A stretch of 64,000 bases of DNA from Sphingobacteriaceae bacterium (GTDB lineage Bacteria; Bacteroidota; Bacteroidia; Sphingobacteriales; Sphingobacteriaceae). Under the pieces are notes generated by a model that did not search any database, was not told the DNA's origin, and saw nothing but the letters and a program-made list of their open reading frames with translations. Of the stretch, positions 36,316-45,052 are shown piece by piece. The translations under genes and the position numbers were made by a program. Where the stretch lies: the NCBI GenBank assembly GCA_029266635.1, contig JAQSWM010000009.1:62001-126000 (forward strand). Direction: 5' to 3'. Position 1 is the first letter of the stretch, and the number at the start of each line of letters is the position of its first letter.

Positions 36316-37182
36316 ATGAAAAATAAGCATTTAAAAGATGATACTGAATGCCCTGCACCAACGGGAGTTTTGGTTTTGGTTGGAGGAGCTGAAGAGAAAA
36401 ATGGAGATGCAGATAAGAAAGAATCAACCCAAATGGAGGTGCTTGAGGCATACGTTAAAACCATTAAAGTTCAAAAACCTACGATAGAAGTTATTACCAG
36501 TGCGGGCACAGCTGATCCTGAAGCTTCGTTCAGAGCATATGAGGCGTCGTTTAAAAGCCTGGGCGCTGCCAAAGTAAATCACATTCGGCATGATGCACGC
36601 GAACAAGTAGATATTAATGAATTGAAGGAACGTATAAATTCCGCAGACGGTGTCTTTTTTGCCGGCGGAGACCAGCTGAAGTTGACCTCCATATATGGCG
36701 GCACTGAGTTGATGTACCTGATAAAGCAACGTTACATCCATAATAATCTCGTTGTGGGCGGCACCAGTGCCGGAGCAATGGCGATGTCAACCCCCATGAT
36801 CTATGCAGGGGTAGGCCGCGACGAAATGATTGCAGGCAATGTGAAGATCACAACAGGTTTGGAGTTTTTACGCGATGTGTGTGTAGATACACACTTTGTA
36901 AACCGCGGGCGCTTTGTGCGCATGGCCCAGGTTATTGCTACAAATCCTTCGGCGATTGGGCTCGGCATTGAAGAAAATACTGCTTTGGTTGTACGCAACG
37001 GCACAGATGCAGAAGTTGTTGGCTGCGGCGTTGTGATTGTAATTGATGGAAAACATAGCCACGGCTCAAACATCACCAACTTCAACGACGAAGAACTTGT
37101 ATCCATAAGAGGCTTACAGGTTGACATCCTTTCTAAAGGAGAGAAATACACTATTCCGCAAATGAACCCTCCACATAAATAA
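36316..37182 (+). CDS. cyanophycinase (S51 family serine peptidase)
   Basis: This 288-residue peptidase is of the cyanophycinase type, which breaks the storage polymer multi-L-arginyl-poly-aspartate to dipeptides. The catalytic-Ser region VVGGTSAGAMAMS, the motif GVFFAGGDQLKL and the glycine-rich opening GVLVLVGGAEE are present. No cyanophycin synthetase gene is in this window, so it may act on polymer from elsewhere or on a related peptide. CinA-type gene 37184 follows after one base. Confidence 0.88.
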   Translation: MKNKHLKDDTECPAPTGVLVLVGGAEEKNGDADKKESTQMEVLEAYVKTIKVQKPTIEVITSAGTADPEASFRAYEASFKSLGAAKVNHIRHDAREQVDINELKERINSADGVFFAGGDQLKLTSIYGGTELMYLIKQRYIHNNLVVGGTSAGAMAMSTPMIYAGVGRDEMIAGNVKITTGLEFLRDVCVDTHFVNRGRFVRMAQVIATNPSAIGLGIEENTALVVRNGTDAEVVGCGVVIVIDGKHSHGSNITNFNDEELVSIRGLQVDILSKGEKYTIPQMNPPHK

Positions 37183-37183
37183 A

Positions 37184-37675
37184 ATGCCTTCAAAAGTAGT
37201 ACTGGATTGCAGTCAATTATTGGCTGATAAACATCTGACCATTGCATTTGCAGAAAGCGCCACCGCTGGGCGGCTTGCCGCTGAGTTTTCGCTAACGCCA
37301 ACATCAGGCAAGGTGCTGATTGGCGGATTGGTTTGTTACGATGCGAACGTGAAGAAGGATATCTTAGGTGTGCCGGAAGAACTAGTCGAAAAATTCACGC
37401 CCGAATCGGCAGAAATAACTGAAGAACTTGCCCGCAGGCTGCAGAAGTTCATTAAAGCAGATATTCATATTGGTATTACCGGACTTACGACTCCCGGCGG
37501 AAGCGAAACGCCTGAAAAGCCTGTTGGAAGCATGTTTATACATGCTATGATCGGGGCAAGATCAGTACCTGTCTATCAGGTTTTCCAAGGTAAAGACGAA
37601 GAGATAGTTTTAAATACTATAGATCGTGTAGTGGATGATATAGTTATAAACAGCTTCCTTCATCAAATGGCCTAA
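37184..37675 (+). CDS. CinA family protein (nicotinamide-nucleotide amidohydrolase-like)
   Basis: The 163-residue protein corresponds to the C-terminal CinA/PncC domain, which deamidates NMN. The expected nucleophile Ser25 is in AESATAGRLAAEFS, where the usual Cys and Gly after it are replaced by Ala. The family stretches GGLVCYDANVKKDILGV and GITGLTTPGGSETPEKPVG are clear. The altered active-site loop leaves doubt over activity. It is probably co-transcribed with the cyanophycinase. Confidence 0.8.
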   Translation: MPSKVVLDCSQLLADKHLTIAFAESATAGRLAAEFSLTPTSGKVLIGGLVCYDANVKKDILGVPEELVEKFTPESAEITEELARRLQKFIKADIHIGITGLTTPGGSETPEKPVGSMFIHAMIGARSVPVYQVFQGKDEEIVLNTIDRVVDDIVINSFLHQMA

Positions 37676-37768
37676 ATTCTTAACTTCCGGCTGCGCCATC
37701 CCATATAAGTATTTAACTGTAGTGCCGTCTGGATAAGCTGTTTGTTTTATTTTCAAAGTAGTTTTCAT
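37610..37768 (-). CDS. doubtful small ORF antisense to the cinA end
   Basis: From ATG 37768 a 52-residue frame begins MKTTLKIKQTAYPDGTTVKY and reads like a soluble basic peptide for about 32 residues. Its last 22 codons run antisense into the CinA-type gene, so it may be spurious. No promoter or family was recognised. Confidence 0.2.
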   Translation of the reverse strand: MKTTLKIKQTAYPDGTTVKYLYGMAQPEVKNLGHLMKEAVYNYIIHYTIYSI

Positions 37769-38095
37769 GACAATCTTTTTTACATTTTCAACAAGCCGTT
37801 CATGCAATCAATTTCTAAGCAGTTGGTTGCTATATACTTGTATGCTAATGTTATGCCAATATTGTAAATCCTGCTTTTATGGCTAATTTTTGGGCACTTA
37901 GTGTGTTTGGCTGTATATTTCTCCATCCATATCAGTAGCTTTTTGGTAACAAAAGCAGTTAAAAGCCGTCGATGTTATTCCCTTTGATGACGAATAAAGC
38001 TTGGGAGAGATTAGCAGAGAAATCTTAAAAAGATAGCCGATTGAAAATTTGTGGCATCGCGATTGCAATCTGATACGAAACTAAAACTTTTACCT
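37676..38095. other. 420-base intergenic stretch without a confident gene
   Basis: AT-rich sequence between the CinA-type gene and the small protein at 38096. It holds only the doubtful minus-strand ORF that starts at 37768. I see no tRNA, repeat or clear promoter in it. Confidence 0.5.
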
Positions 38096-38311
38096 ATGGG
38101 AATGTTAAAACTAATGGTTGTAGGTGCTGCGGTAGCCGCGGGCATCCACCATATTACAAAGAAACGTGAGGATGGAACATCAATCATGGATGATATTAAA
38201 GAAAAAGCGCCTCAGTGGATGGATAAAGCCAAGCCACTGATGGATGAGGTAAAGAATCGATTCAGTGGCAACAACATGTCGCATGATATGAGTATGAACC
38301 ATCCGATGTAA
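38096..38311 (+). CDS. small membrane-anchored protein with amphipathic tail
   Basis: From ATG 38096 the product has 71 residues: a hydrophobic N-terminal helix (MGMLKLMVVGAAVAAGIHHI) and a charged amphipathic stretch (DDIKEKAPQWMDKAKPLMDE) ending in Met/His-rich sequence (MSHDMSMNHPM). It resembles small YtxH-like stress proteins, but this is only a resemblance. The GTG at 38051 is in frame but adds an unlikely extension. A strong terminator follows. Confidence 0.65.
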   Translation: MGMLKLMVVGAAVAAGIHHITKKREDGTSIMDDIKEKAPQWMDKAKPLMDEVKNRFSGNNMSHDMSMNHPM

Positions 38312-38316
38312 AAATC

Positions 38317-38342
38317 AAAGCCCGGCTCTGCCGGGTTTTTTT
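38317..38342 (+). terminator. intrinsic terminator
   Basis: CCCGG (38321-38325) pairs with CCGGG (38331-38335) around the loop CTCTG, extended by A-U pairs and followed by seven T residues. Confidence 0.85.
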
Positions 38343-38409
38343 ATGCCTCATATCTCCAAACCATTTCATCTGTTTATGGGTTTAATATCAAACCTATAAA
38401 AGACAAACC

Positions 38410-38550
38410 ATGAACAACTTCTTCAGAGGCATTATTGCAGCCTACGGCGCAAAGAAATTAGGCGGCGGCTGTTTTTCTACAATAATCGTATTCGTAATAA
38501 TATATTTCCTTTTGGGCCAGTGTAACGGAGGCGGCAATGGAGGCTATTAA
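38410..38550 (+). CDS. 46-residue membrane peptide
   Basis: ATG 38410 opens a 46-codon frame: MNNFFRGIIAAYGAKKLGGG, a membrane helix around IIVFVIIYFLLG, and a Gly/Asn-rich tail ending GGGNGGY before TAA. Its last 14 bases overlap the next gene's start (38537) in another frame, which supports a coupled pair. I do not recognise the family; the Gly-rich C-terminus after one helix is typical of small Bacteroidota membrane peptides. Confidence 0.6.
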   Translation: MNNFFRGIIAAYGAKKLGGGCFSTIIVFVIIYFLLGQCNGGGNGGY

Positions 38551-38980
38551 GAATCTGACTGGCGGCTTTCTTGGAGCTCTAGCCCTGAGCCTTTTGCATG
38601 AAACTTACCGCAAGATAGATAGTGATGCACCACGTGTAGCCCTGGTCGGCGAAGAGGCTCTGTCCAAATCACTGGAGTCCGCGGGTGTCAGCCCGCCCAC
38701 GGGCAATGATCTCTATCTTGCCACGCTTGCCGGAGATGTTTTCAGCAACACACTTTATTATAGCCTGATCGGTGCATCAGGAAACAAGAGAATCCTGTAC
38801 CGCGGAGCCGCTTATGGGCTCGCCGCCGGCATTGGTGCGGTTGCCCTGCCCAAGCCGATGGGATTAAATGATGCACCTGTTACCCGAAGCACGAAGACCA
38901 GGATCCTAACCGTTGCCTGGTACCTTGTGGGCGGACTTGCAGCGGCAACCGCAATAAAGCAGTTGAAAAAAGCATCCTAA
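38537..38980 (+). CDS. hypothetical membrane protein, 147 residues
   Basis: The product has an N-terminal amphipathic/hydrophobic segment (LTGGFLGALALSLLHE), a Gly/Ala-rich central helix pair (AAYGLAAGIGAVALP) and a C-terminal membrane helix (ILTVAWYLVGGLAAATAIKQ). It overlaps the preceding small gene by 14 bases. The family is not recognised; the layout suggests a bilayer protein of stress or envelope function. Confidence 0.65.
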   Translation: MEAIKNLTGGFLGALALSLLHETYRKIDSDAPRVALVGEEALSKSLESAGVSPPTGNDLYLATLAGDVFSNTLYYSLIGASGNKRILYRGAAYGLAAGIGAVALPKPMGLNDAPVTRSTKTRILTVAWYLVGGLAAATAIKQLKKAS

Positions 38981-39021
38981 ACCAAAACTTGTTGTTACTT
39001 TAACCGCAACAATAGCCTCAC

Positions 39022-39222
39022 GTGGAAAGCAACAATGACCTGTTCGAATTAGGAAAGATCGCATTGCAAAAGCAATCTGATTATCTAAAGCTGAAGATTG
39101 AGAAAGAATCAGCTAATGATGGCACTTTTGAAAAGGACGAACAGTTGTTGCAAGCCCACGCTGATTGGCAGGAAGCATCAAAGATCTACCGTACTGCATG
39201 CGAATCTTCCGACAATCCGTAG
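39022..39222 (+). CDS. small soluble hypothetical protein, 66 residues
   Basis: GTG 39022 opens a 66-codon frame of highly charged, helical sequence (LGKIALQKQSDYLKLKIEKE, EQLLQAHADWQEASKIYRTA). No signal peptide, helix for membranes or known family is seen. GTG is the only plausible start. It lies 41 bases after the membrane protein gene on the same strand. Confidence 0.5.
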   Translation: MESNNDLFELGKIALQKQSDYLKLKIEKESANDGTFEKDEQLLQAHADWQEASKIYRTACESSDNP

Positions 39223-39380
39223 ACTAAAAAGCTCAGCCTAAGGCACCCTTGTAATAAGCTTAATACATTTCTTTTCGGATCTGTATTTCTTTGCATATCT
39301 CCATCCAAATTATAGAATTGTGCTTATTTTCGATGCGCAGATATTCTGCCGTTAATCTTCGAATTCTTAAGTCAAAAAAC

Positions 39381-40295
39381 ATGAAAATTAGTAAAAAAGG
39401 AGCACTGGCACTTGTTGCATCAGCGTTTGTTTATGCCTCTTGCAGTACCCTGCAACATACGGCAATCCCATCCAGCTTTCCCTCATTTTTTAAAGTGGGT
39501 CACAGAGGCACACGTGGCTTGATGCCCGAAAACTCTATCCAGGCAATGGAAAAAGCAATGGAAGTGGGAGCCAACATAATTGAAACAGATGTGTACACTT
39601 CAAAAGACGGACAGGTTTTCGTCTCTCACGACCCAACTCCAAACAGTACGCACATGCTTTACGCAGATGGAAGCGAGATAAAAAAAGCCGACGAAAAAAA
39701 ATACATCCTGCACCAAATGAATTATGCCGACATCCGGAAATTTGATACAGGAACTAAGTATTATCCGCAATTTCCGCAACAGGCAAAAATTAAAACTTAT
39801 CTGCCCCTACTGTCTGAAATGATAGACTCAGTGGAGAACTACACAGCCAAACACAATCTCCCAAAACCTATTTACCTGATCGAGCTGAAAAACCGGGAAG
39901 ATTATGACAACAAGTTTAATGCTGTTCCTGCGGAGCTTTCGGACGCGGTGATGGAAGTTGTCAATAAAAGCAACATCGGTAACCGTTATTATATCCAATC
40001 CTTTGATGTCCGGCCATTGCAGCACATCCGTAAAAAATATCCTAAAGTGCCGCTTGGCTACCTGGTGAGCACTCCTAAGTTTGATGAAAACATTAAGCTG
40101 CTTGGGTTTAATCCTGATGTTTACAGCCCTAATGCTGCCTCTGTAACCCAGGAATCAATTGACAAGTGCAAAAAAGATCACATCGGCTTTGTTCCATGGA
40201 CAGTTAACACCATCGACGAAATGCAGAAATTCAAAAACATGGGCGTAACCGGAATCATTACAGATTATCCAAATCTGTTTAAAGATTTAAAGTAG
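39381..40295 (+). CDS. glycerophosphodiester phosphodiesterase family lipoprotein
   Basis: From ATG 39381 the product has 304 residues. The N-terminus ends in a lipobox-like SAFVYASC, so it is probably a lipoprotein. The GDPD fold is clear: GHRGTRGLMPENSIQAM near the start, then IIETDVYTSKDGQVFVSHDP, with the catalytic His pair and the acidic metal ligands. Such enzymes cleave glycerophosphodiesters to glycerol-3-phosphate. The next gene, a phosphoesterase fusion, follows after three bases. An upstream in-frame extension to 39291 has no support. Confidence 0.9.
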   Translation: MKISKKGALALVASAFVYASCSTLQHTAIPSSFPSFFKVGHRGTRGLMPENSIQAMEKAMEVGANIIETDVYTSKDGQVFVSHDPTPNSTHMLYADGSEIKKADEKKYILHQMNYADIRKFDTGTKYYPQFPQQAKIKTYLPLLSEMIDSVENYTAKHNLPKPIYLIELKNREDYDNKFNAVPAELSDAVMEVVNKSNIGNRYYIQSFDVRPLQHIRKKYPKVPLGYLVSTPKFDENIKLLGFNPDVYSPNAASVTQESIDKCKKDHIGFVPWTVNTIDEMQKFKNMGVTGIITDYPNLFKDLK

Positions 40296-40298
40296 CCG

Positions 40299-42974
40299 AT
40301 GCGCATGCCCCTTCGCCTGAATTCACTGAAGGCTTGTACCCTGCTTGGCCTTGTTGTTGCCTCGTGTAAAACAACCCAGTACAAAACTTCGGTAAGCACC
40401 AAAACCAGTTATCACAGCAGCTACGATGATACTACGCTTGCGGTAAATAATGCATCTATCCTGATGCCTTATAATCGCTTTATTGATCCGGCGGGAGTGG
40501 TTGTGCGTTTTGGCGATCCGAGCCAGGAGAACCACAGCCTCGACTGCGCCTTATTGCCCGACAAGAAAGTACTGGTGATCGAAGACCGCGTTGGACTTGC
40601 CTTTTTGAATCTGGAAACAAATAAGATCATTTATCATCTTGATTATACGGGCGCTTACAAGGCTTTGATGAGTACGTATTCCGGTATCAAAGTTTTTGAT
40701 GATGGTAAATCCGTGCATATTATCTGGGGCGCCGCTGATCCGAAGAAAACAGCTTCTTACGTGATGGATGCGGTGTGGGATGGCAAAAAAGCCAGCATTG
40801 CTGAACCCGTAAAGCTTGCCGCTGTAGCACCTTCGCCCATGGCGCTGCCTAACGATGTAGCAATCAACATCGAAAATGGCGAGAATTACTTGTACGTGGT
40901 TTTAAATGGCAATAGCCAGTTAACCAAGTTGCGATTGAGCAACAAAAAAGTGATCTGGACCACCGCTACGGGCATGGCTCCTTTCGGGATAGCTATCGCA
41001 GATTCCAAAGCCTACGTAAGCAACTGGGCAGGTCCGGTCCCTGCGGATGCAAAGAAAGAAACCGCAGGCATTCCGTACGCAAATGTGTACATAGACCCAC
41101 GAACAGGTGCTACCGCGATGGGCACTGTAAGTGTGATAGATTTACAAACCGGCAAACTTGAAACCGAAATTGAAGTGGGTTTACATCCCAACGCCATTAT
41201 CGCCAGCAGCGACAAAAACTTTGTATACGTGGCAAACGGCAACAGCGATAAAGTTTCAGTAATTAGTACCGAGAAAAACAAGGTTGTGGATGATATCTCC
41301 GTTAAACTGATGGAAGATGGAGGTGCGCTCGTAGGCGATTCGCCAAATGCACTTGCCATAGCCGCAGACGGGAAGATTTTGTATGTTTCAAATGGAATGG
41401 ACAATGCCATCGCGGTGGTGAAACTTGGTTCGGCAGCCTCTTCATCGGGAAACGGCAAATCGGCAATCAAAGGCTTTATTCCTACAGAAGCCTACCCTTC
41501 CGGTCTGGTGCTTACGGATCAAACGCTTTTCGTTGCAAATCTGGAAGGCGAAGGTGCCAGATCGCCAAAAGATGGCAACTACACCAGCCACAATCAGCAG
41601 GCAACAGTTTCTATCATTCCATTACCGGATAAAAGCACTTTAGACGCATACACCAAACGAGTGCAGGCGGCAAACCTGGTGTTTCGGTCGAAGGTTTCGC
41701 AGCTCTTGCCGAGAAAAGGCATCGCCCCAAAGCCCGTACCTGAGCGGATTGGCGAGCCTTCCGTCTTCAAGCATGTTGTTTACATGATCAAGGAAAATAA
41801 AACGTACGATCAGGTGCTTGGCGATATGCCACAAGGCGACGGGCTGAAATCTCTGTGCATTTACGGCAATGAAGTGACTCCGAACGAGCATAAGCTTGCT
41901 AAAGAGTACATGCTTCTAGATAATTATTATGCAGCCGGAAAGGCTTCCGCCGAAGGGCACTCCTGGACCGATGCAGCTATAGTAACTGATTATGTGGAGA
42001 AGAATGTGAGAGCCTGGTTCAGGAGCTATCCGCATGTTTTGGCTGATGCTCTCGTTTACAACAAGCAGGGCTTTATCTGGAACAATGCGCTCGATCACGG
42101 GAAATCTGTACGCATTTACGGTGAGGCTTGTACCCCAACCTGGCAGAAAGGCTTGGGCTGGAAAGATTTTTACGCTAAATACCAGCAGGGAAAGCCGATT
42201 GAATTTACCAACGAGAGCACGATCTCACGAGTTACGCCAATCCTTTCTCAAACTTACCCTTGTTACGAGAGCCAGAACTTCAACGACCAGATACGTGCAG
42301 ATGCATTCATAAAAGAACTAAATGAATATGAAAGCAAGCCCGGCGACGAGTTGCCGAACCTTATGATCCTGGCGCTTCCGGCTGATCACACGGCTGGAAT
42401 GAGAGAAGGTTTTCCAACGCCGCGTGCTATGGTTGCCGATAATGACCTGGCGCTCGGCCGCATTATTGAGGCGCTTACTAAAAGCAAGTTTTGGGATTCC
42501 ACAGCTGTATTTGTAACCGAAGACGATTCGCAGTCTGGCTACGACCATGTCTCTGCCTACCGCACCACCGGATTTGTAATAAGCCCCTATTCTCACTTAG
42601 AAAAAACGGTTCATACCAATTACAATCAAACCTATATCGTGCGCACAATTGAGCAGATTTTAGGCTTGCCGCCGATGAATGTGATTGATGCGACAGCGTT
42701 GCCCATGTTCGATTGCTTTACTGATAAGGCAAACACCGTAGCGTATACGACTCTAAAAAACAATATTCCTTTAGATGAGATGAACAAGAAAACATCTTCA
42801 CTTACAGGAAAAGCTAAAAAATACGCGATGTTATCAGCCTCACCTCAGTTTGACCACATTGACGGCGGCAACGATGATCTTTTAAACCGGATTTTATGGT
42901 TTGCTTCGAAAGGAAATCAGCCATATCCAAAAGACATGACTTTGCCTAAACGGGAAAAAGACGATGACGATTAA
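40299..42974 (+). CDS. YncE-type beta-propeller / alkaline phosphatase-like phosphoesterase fusion
   Basis: This 891-residue protein has a lipobox (VVASC) near residue 22. An N-terminal seven-bladed propeller follows (repeats such as NFVYVANGNSDKVSVIST and ILYVSNGMDNAIAVVKLG, to about 430). The C-terminal half is a phospholipase C/alkaline phosphatase-like domain: FKHVVYMIKENKTYDQVLGD, metal-ligand-like AEGHSWTDA, and FVTEDDSQSGYDHVSAY. It should be an exported phosphoesterase. It pairs with the GDPD gene three bases upstream, suggesting phosphate scavenging from phosphodiesters. Confidence 0.88.
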   Translation: MRMPLRLNSLKACTLLGLVVASCKTTQYKTSVSTKTSYHSSYDDTTLAVNNASILMPYNRFIDPAGVVVRFGDPSQENHSLDCALLPDKKVLVIEDRVGLAFLNLETNKIIYHLDYTGAYKALMSTYSGIKVFDDGKSVHIIWGAADPKKTASYVMDAVWDGKKASIAEPVKLAAVAPSPMALPNDVAINIENGENYLYVVLNGNSQLTKLRLSNKKVIWTTATGMAPFGIAIADSKAYVSNWAGPVPADAKKETAGIPYANVYIDPRTGATAMGTVSVIDLQTGKLETEIEVGLHPNAIIASSDKNFVYVANGNSDKVSVISTEKNKVVDDISVKLMEDGGALVGDSPNALAIAADGKILYVSNGMDNAIAVVKLGSAASSSGNGKSAIKGFIPTEAYPSGLVLTDQTLFVANLEGEGARSPKDGNYTSHNQQATVSIIPLPDKSTLDAYTKRVQAANLVFRSKVSQLLPRKGIAPKPVPERIGEPSVFKHVVYMIKENKTYDQVLGDMPQGDGLKSLCIYGNEVTPNEHKLAKEYMLLDNYYAAGKASAEGHSWTDAAIVTDYVEKNVRAWFRSYPHVLADALVYNKQGFIWNNALDHGKSVRIYGEACTPTWQKGLGWKDFYAKYQQGKPIEFTNESTISRVTPILSQTYPCYESQNFNDQIRADAFIKELNEYESKPGDELPNLMILALPADHTAGMREGFPTPRAMVADNDLALGRIIEALTKSKFWDSTAVFVTEDDSQSGYDHVSAYRTTGFVISPYSHLEKTVHTNYNQTYIVRTIEQILGLPPMNVIDATALPMFDCFTDKANTVAYTTLKNNIPLDEMNKKTSSLTGKAKKYAMLSASPQFDHIDGGNDDLLNRILWFASKGNQPYPKDMTLPKREKDDDD

Positions 42975-42978
42975 AAGC

Positions 42979-43008
42979 CAAAAAGCCTCAATAATTTGAG
43001 GCTTTTTG
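42979..43008. terminator. bidirectional intrinsic terminator
   Basis: A perfect 13 bp stem (42979-42991 with 42996-43008) with loop TAAT has A/T-runs on both flanks. It separates the convergent genes ending at 42974 and 43023. Confidence 0.9.
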
Positions 43009-43022
43009 TTGAAGAACAATAC

Positions 43023-44225
43023 TTAAAGTTTTTCCAGGCGGGCAACGTAGCCACCGTTCATCACCATGGAAATTGACAGCTTATCTGTTGCGCTTACAAT
43101 CCTTTCCTCCATTTCCAGATGTTCAGCATTTATGTTGCTGTCTTTGGCATCTTTCCAAACTTTTAGCTTGTACTTACCTTTTGGCAGGAAGTTAAGCGGA
43201 ATATTGAAATTACGGGCTGTATTGTCGGTAAATGCACCGATAAACCAGTTGTCACCGCTCCTTCTTGCTTCAACGATATAATCTGAAACGGAGGCGTCTA
43301 TCACCTTCGTCTCATCCCAAACGGTTGGGACTATCTTGAGGAAATCTGCGCCGGACTGGTTCCTGTAATGATCAGGAAGATCGCAGGCTACAGTAATCGG
43401 GCTGTTGTAAACTACAAATAATGCAAATTCCTGCGCCCGCGTACCCTGAACCTGTGCAGCGGCTGTATCAATTTTAAATTGTTCCGGCTGGCGGTTCAGG
43501 AATCCTCCCGGAGTGAAGTCGGCAGGTCCGGTGAGAAAGCGGGTGAAAGGCAGCGTGAGCTTATGCTCTGTCGTTACACGTTTGCTCCAGCGATTGTATT
43601 CGTTACCCAATATTCCTTCACGGGTTATCTGGTTAGGATAGGTGCGCTCAAGTCCGGTTGGCTTGTAAGCGCCGTGGAATATCAACATCAAATGATGATC
43701 GGCAGCGGCTTTCGCGATCTTTTCATACCAGTTCACAATTTCCTGATCATCGCGATCCATAAAGTCAATCTTCACCCCTGCTATGCCCCACTTCTCGTAA
43801 AGCGCAAAAGCCTTTGCATAGGCCTGATTCCGCTCCACATCTGCCCAATGCATCCAAAGAAATAACTTGACGTTTTTATCCTTTGCAAACTGCCTCACTT
43901 CGTCCATGTTGACGTCGGGGTTTACAGCGGTGATATTAGCCTCAGGCTTATTAAACGGACCGTACCATTGCCAGTCGATTAGCTGGTAAGGCCAGCCCAT
44001 ATCAGAAGCTAGCTGGATATAATCTTTGATGGTTGCAGTATTCATACGGACGTTGCCCGTCCACCAGTGATCCCAAGCCATCATCCCGGGCTTCACCCAC
44101 GACGCATCTCCGATCTTAGAAGGTGTGCTGAGATTTTCGATGATATCACTTTCCATCAGCCTGCCCGGCTGTCTTCCAACCATCAATACACGCCACGGCG
44201 AATGCTTTTGGTCGCCTATCTTCAC
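43023..44225 (-). CDS. GH97 C-terminal part (catalytic barrel)
   Basis: This 400-residue frame holds the TIM-barrel and C-terminal beta domain of a GH97 alpha-glycosidase. Visible family stretches are PGMMAWDHWWTGNVRMNT, YQLIDWQWYGPFN, GVKIDFMDRDDQE and REGILGNEYNRWS. An Asp in the KIDF position suggests the retaining, alpha-galactosidase-like branch of GH97 rather than inverting SusB-type enzymes; this is inference. The only available start is a GTG overlapping the stop of the upstream frame (GTGA), so a separate polypeptide is possible but improbable. Confidence 0.7.
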   Translation of the reverse strand: MKIGDQKHSPWRVLMVGRQPGRLMESDIIENLSTPSKIGDASWVKPGMMAWDHWWTGNVRMNTATIKDYIQLASDMGWPYQLIDWQWYGPFNKPEANITAVNPDVNMDEVRQFAKDKNVKLFLWMHWADVERNQAYAKAFALYEKWGIAGVKIDFMDRDDQEIVNWYEKIAKAAADHHLMLIFHGAYKPTGLERTYPNQITREGILGNEYNRWSKRVTTEHKLTLPFTRFLTGPADFTPGGFLNRQPEQFKIDTAAAQVQGTRAQEFALFVVYNSPITVACDLPDHYRNQSGADFLKIVPTVWDETKVIDASVSDYIVEARRSGDNWFIGAFTDNTARNFNIPLNFLPKGKYKLKVWKDAKDSNINAEHLEMEERIVSATDKLSISMVMNGGYVARLEKL

Positions 44226-45013
44226 CAGCCCCTGTCCTCAAGCCTCGGCGCAAGCTGAACTCCTACCTTGGTGGATGCTGATGAATTTGCAGGTTTAGAA
44301 AGCCACATGCCCGACCAATCTAAGAGATCAGCCTCGGCAATTGCCACCCAGGCTGCAGGAGTTTGTACAAGCAGTGGAATACCTAAAACTTGTCCGCCTT
44401 TTAATTCCGACAATTTCCCGGGCAGATACTCCCACTCGTAAGCATGCTTACCGTTGAAAACATTTTTCGGAAGGTTGCCGCTGTAGCACGGATAGTCGCC
44501 GCTGAAGGCAAATTCCGTTTGCTCGGCGGTCAAAGTGCTAAGAGCAGCGGACTTATCCTCCGGTAACACATATCGAAAGGCAAGCCCGTCATTGTAAGCC
44601 CGCAATATAATCGCAAACTTTCCACCTGCACTCTCTTTAAACTCAATATTAGCTTCGTTATAACGATCAACAACGTTGCTGTTCTTGCCCAGCGGGTTTG
44701 TCCACGTGGAGTCATTGCTTCGGGTATCAACATCTGCTATCGTTGACGCCTCTCCCCATGTGGCACCCTGAAACTGTAGTCCCATTCTCGAATGTTCAAG
44801 CACAGCCTTGCCATCAATCAACACTGCGTAGGAGATGCCCTTTCCTGCACAGTCAAGCTTGATCTGTAACTTCTTGTCAGGGGAACTGACGGTTACCTGC
44901 TTTACAGCATCGCCATACGAGTTGAATACAAAAATCTGCATCAGGACAAAGAGGAAAAATTGCTTCCGGCCCGACACAGCTTTACCTTTAAGTTTCATTT
45001 GTATATTTTTCAT
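44222..45013 (-). CDS. GH97 N-terminal part (signal peptide and beta-sandwich)
   Basis: This 263-residue frame has an export signal (KQFFLFVLMQIFVFNSYG) and then the GH97 N-terminal beta-supersandwich, with SSPDKKLQIKLDC, KLILSLKR-type strands shifted into AIILRAYNDGLAFRYVLPE and the late stretch LLVQTPAAWVAIAEADLLDW. It stops at TGA 44222-44224 just where the barrel should begin. Alone it lacks catalytic residues. Confidence 0.7.
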   Translation of the reverse strand: MKNIQMKLKGKAVSGRKQFFLFVLMQIFVFNSYGDAVKQVTVSSPDKKLQIKLDCAGKGISYAVLIDGKAVLEHSRMGLQFQGATWGEASTIADVDTRSNDSTWTNPLGKNSNVVDRYNEANIEFKESAGGKFAIILRAYNDGLAFRYVLPEDKSAALSTLTAEQTEFAFSGDYPCYSGNLPKNVFNGKHAYEWEYLPGKLSELKGGQVLGIPLLVQTPAAWVAIAEADLLDWSGMWLSKPANSSASTKVGVQLAPRLEDRGW

Positions 45014-45052
45014 GTTCCTGAAAATATTTGATAGAAGATGGCACTAGTCTCT

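Larger units (their letters stand above)
43023..45013 (-). pseudogene. GH97 family glycosidase gene, broken by a frameshift
   Basis: The two frames 44222-45013 and 43023-44225 together cover a whole GH97 enzyme of about 660 residues: N-terminal beta-sandwich, TIM-barrel, C-terminal beta-domain. The break lies at 44222-44231, where APRLEDRG should run straight into VKIGDQKHSPW. One missing base after the run GGGGCT on the coding strand would explain it. Either the gene is inactive or the assembly has a single-base error. It lies 39 bases downstream of araR on the same strand, so it may belong to the arabinose locus. Confidence 0.75.
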
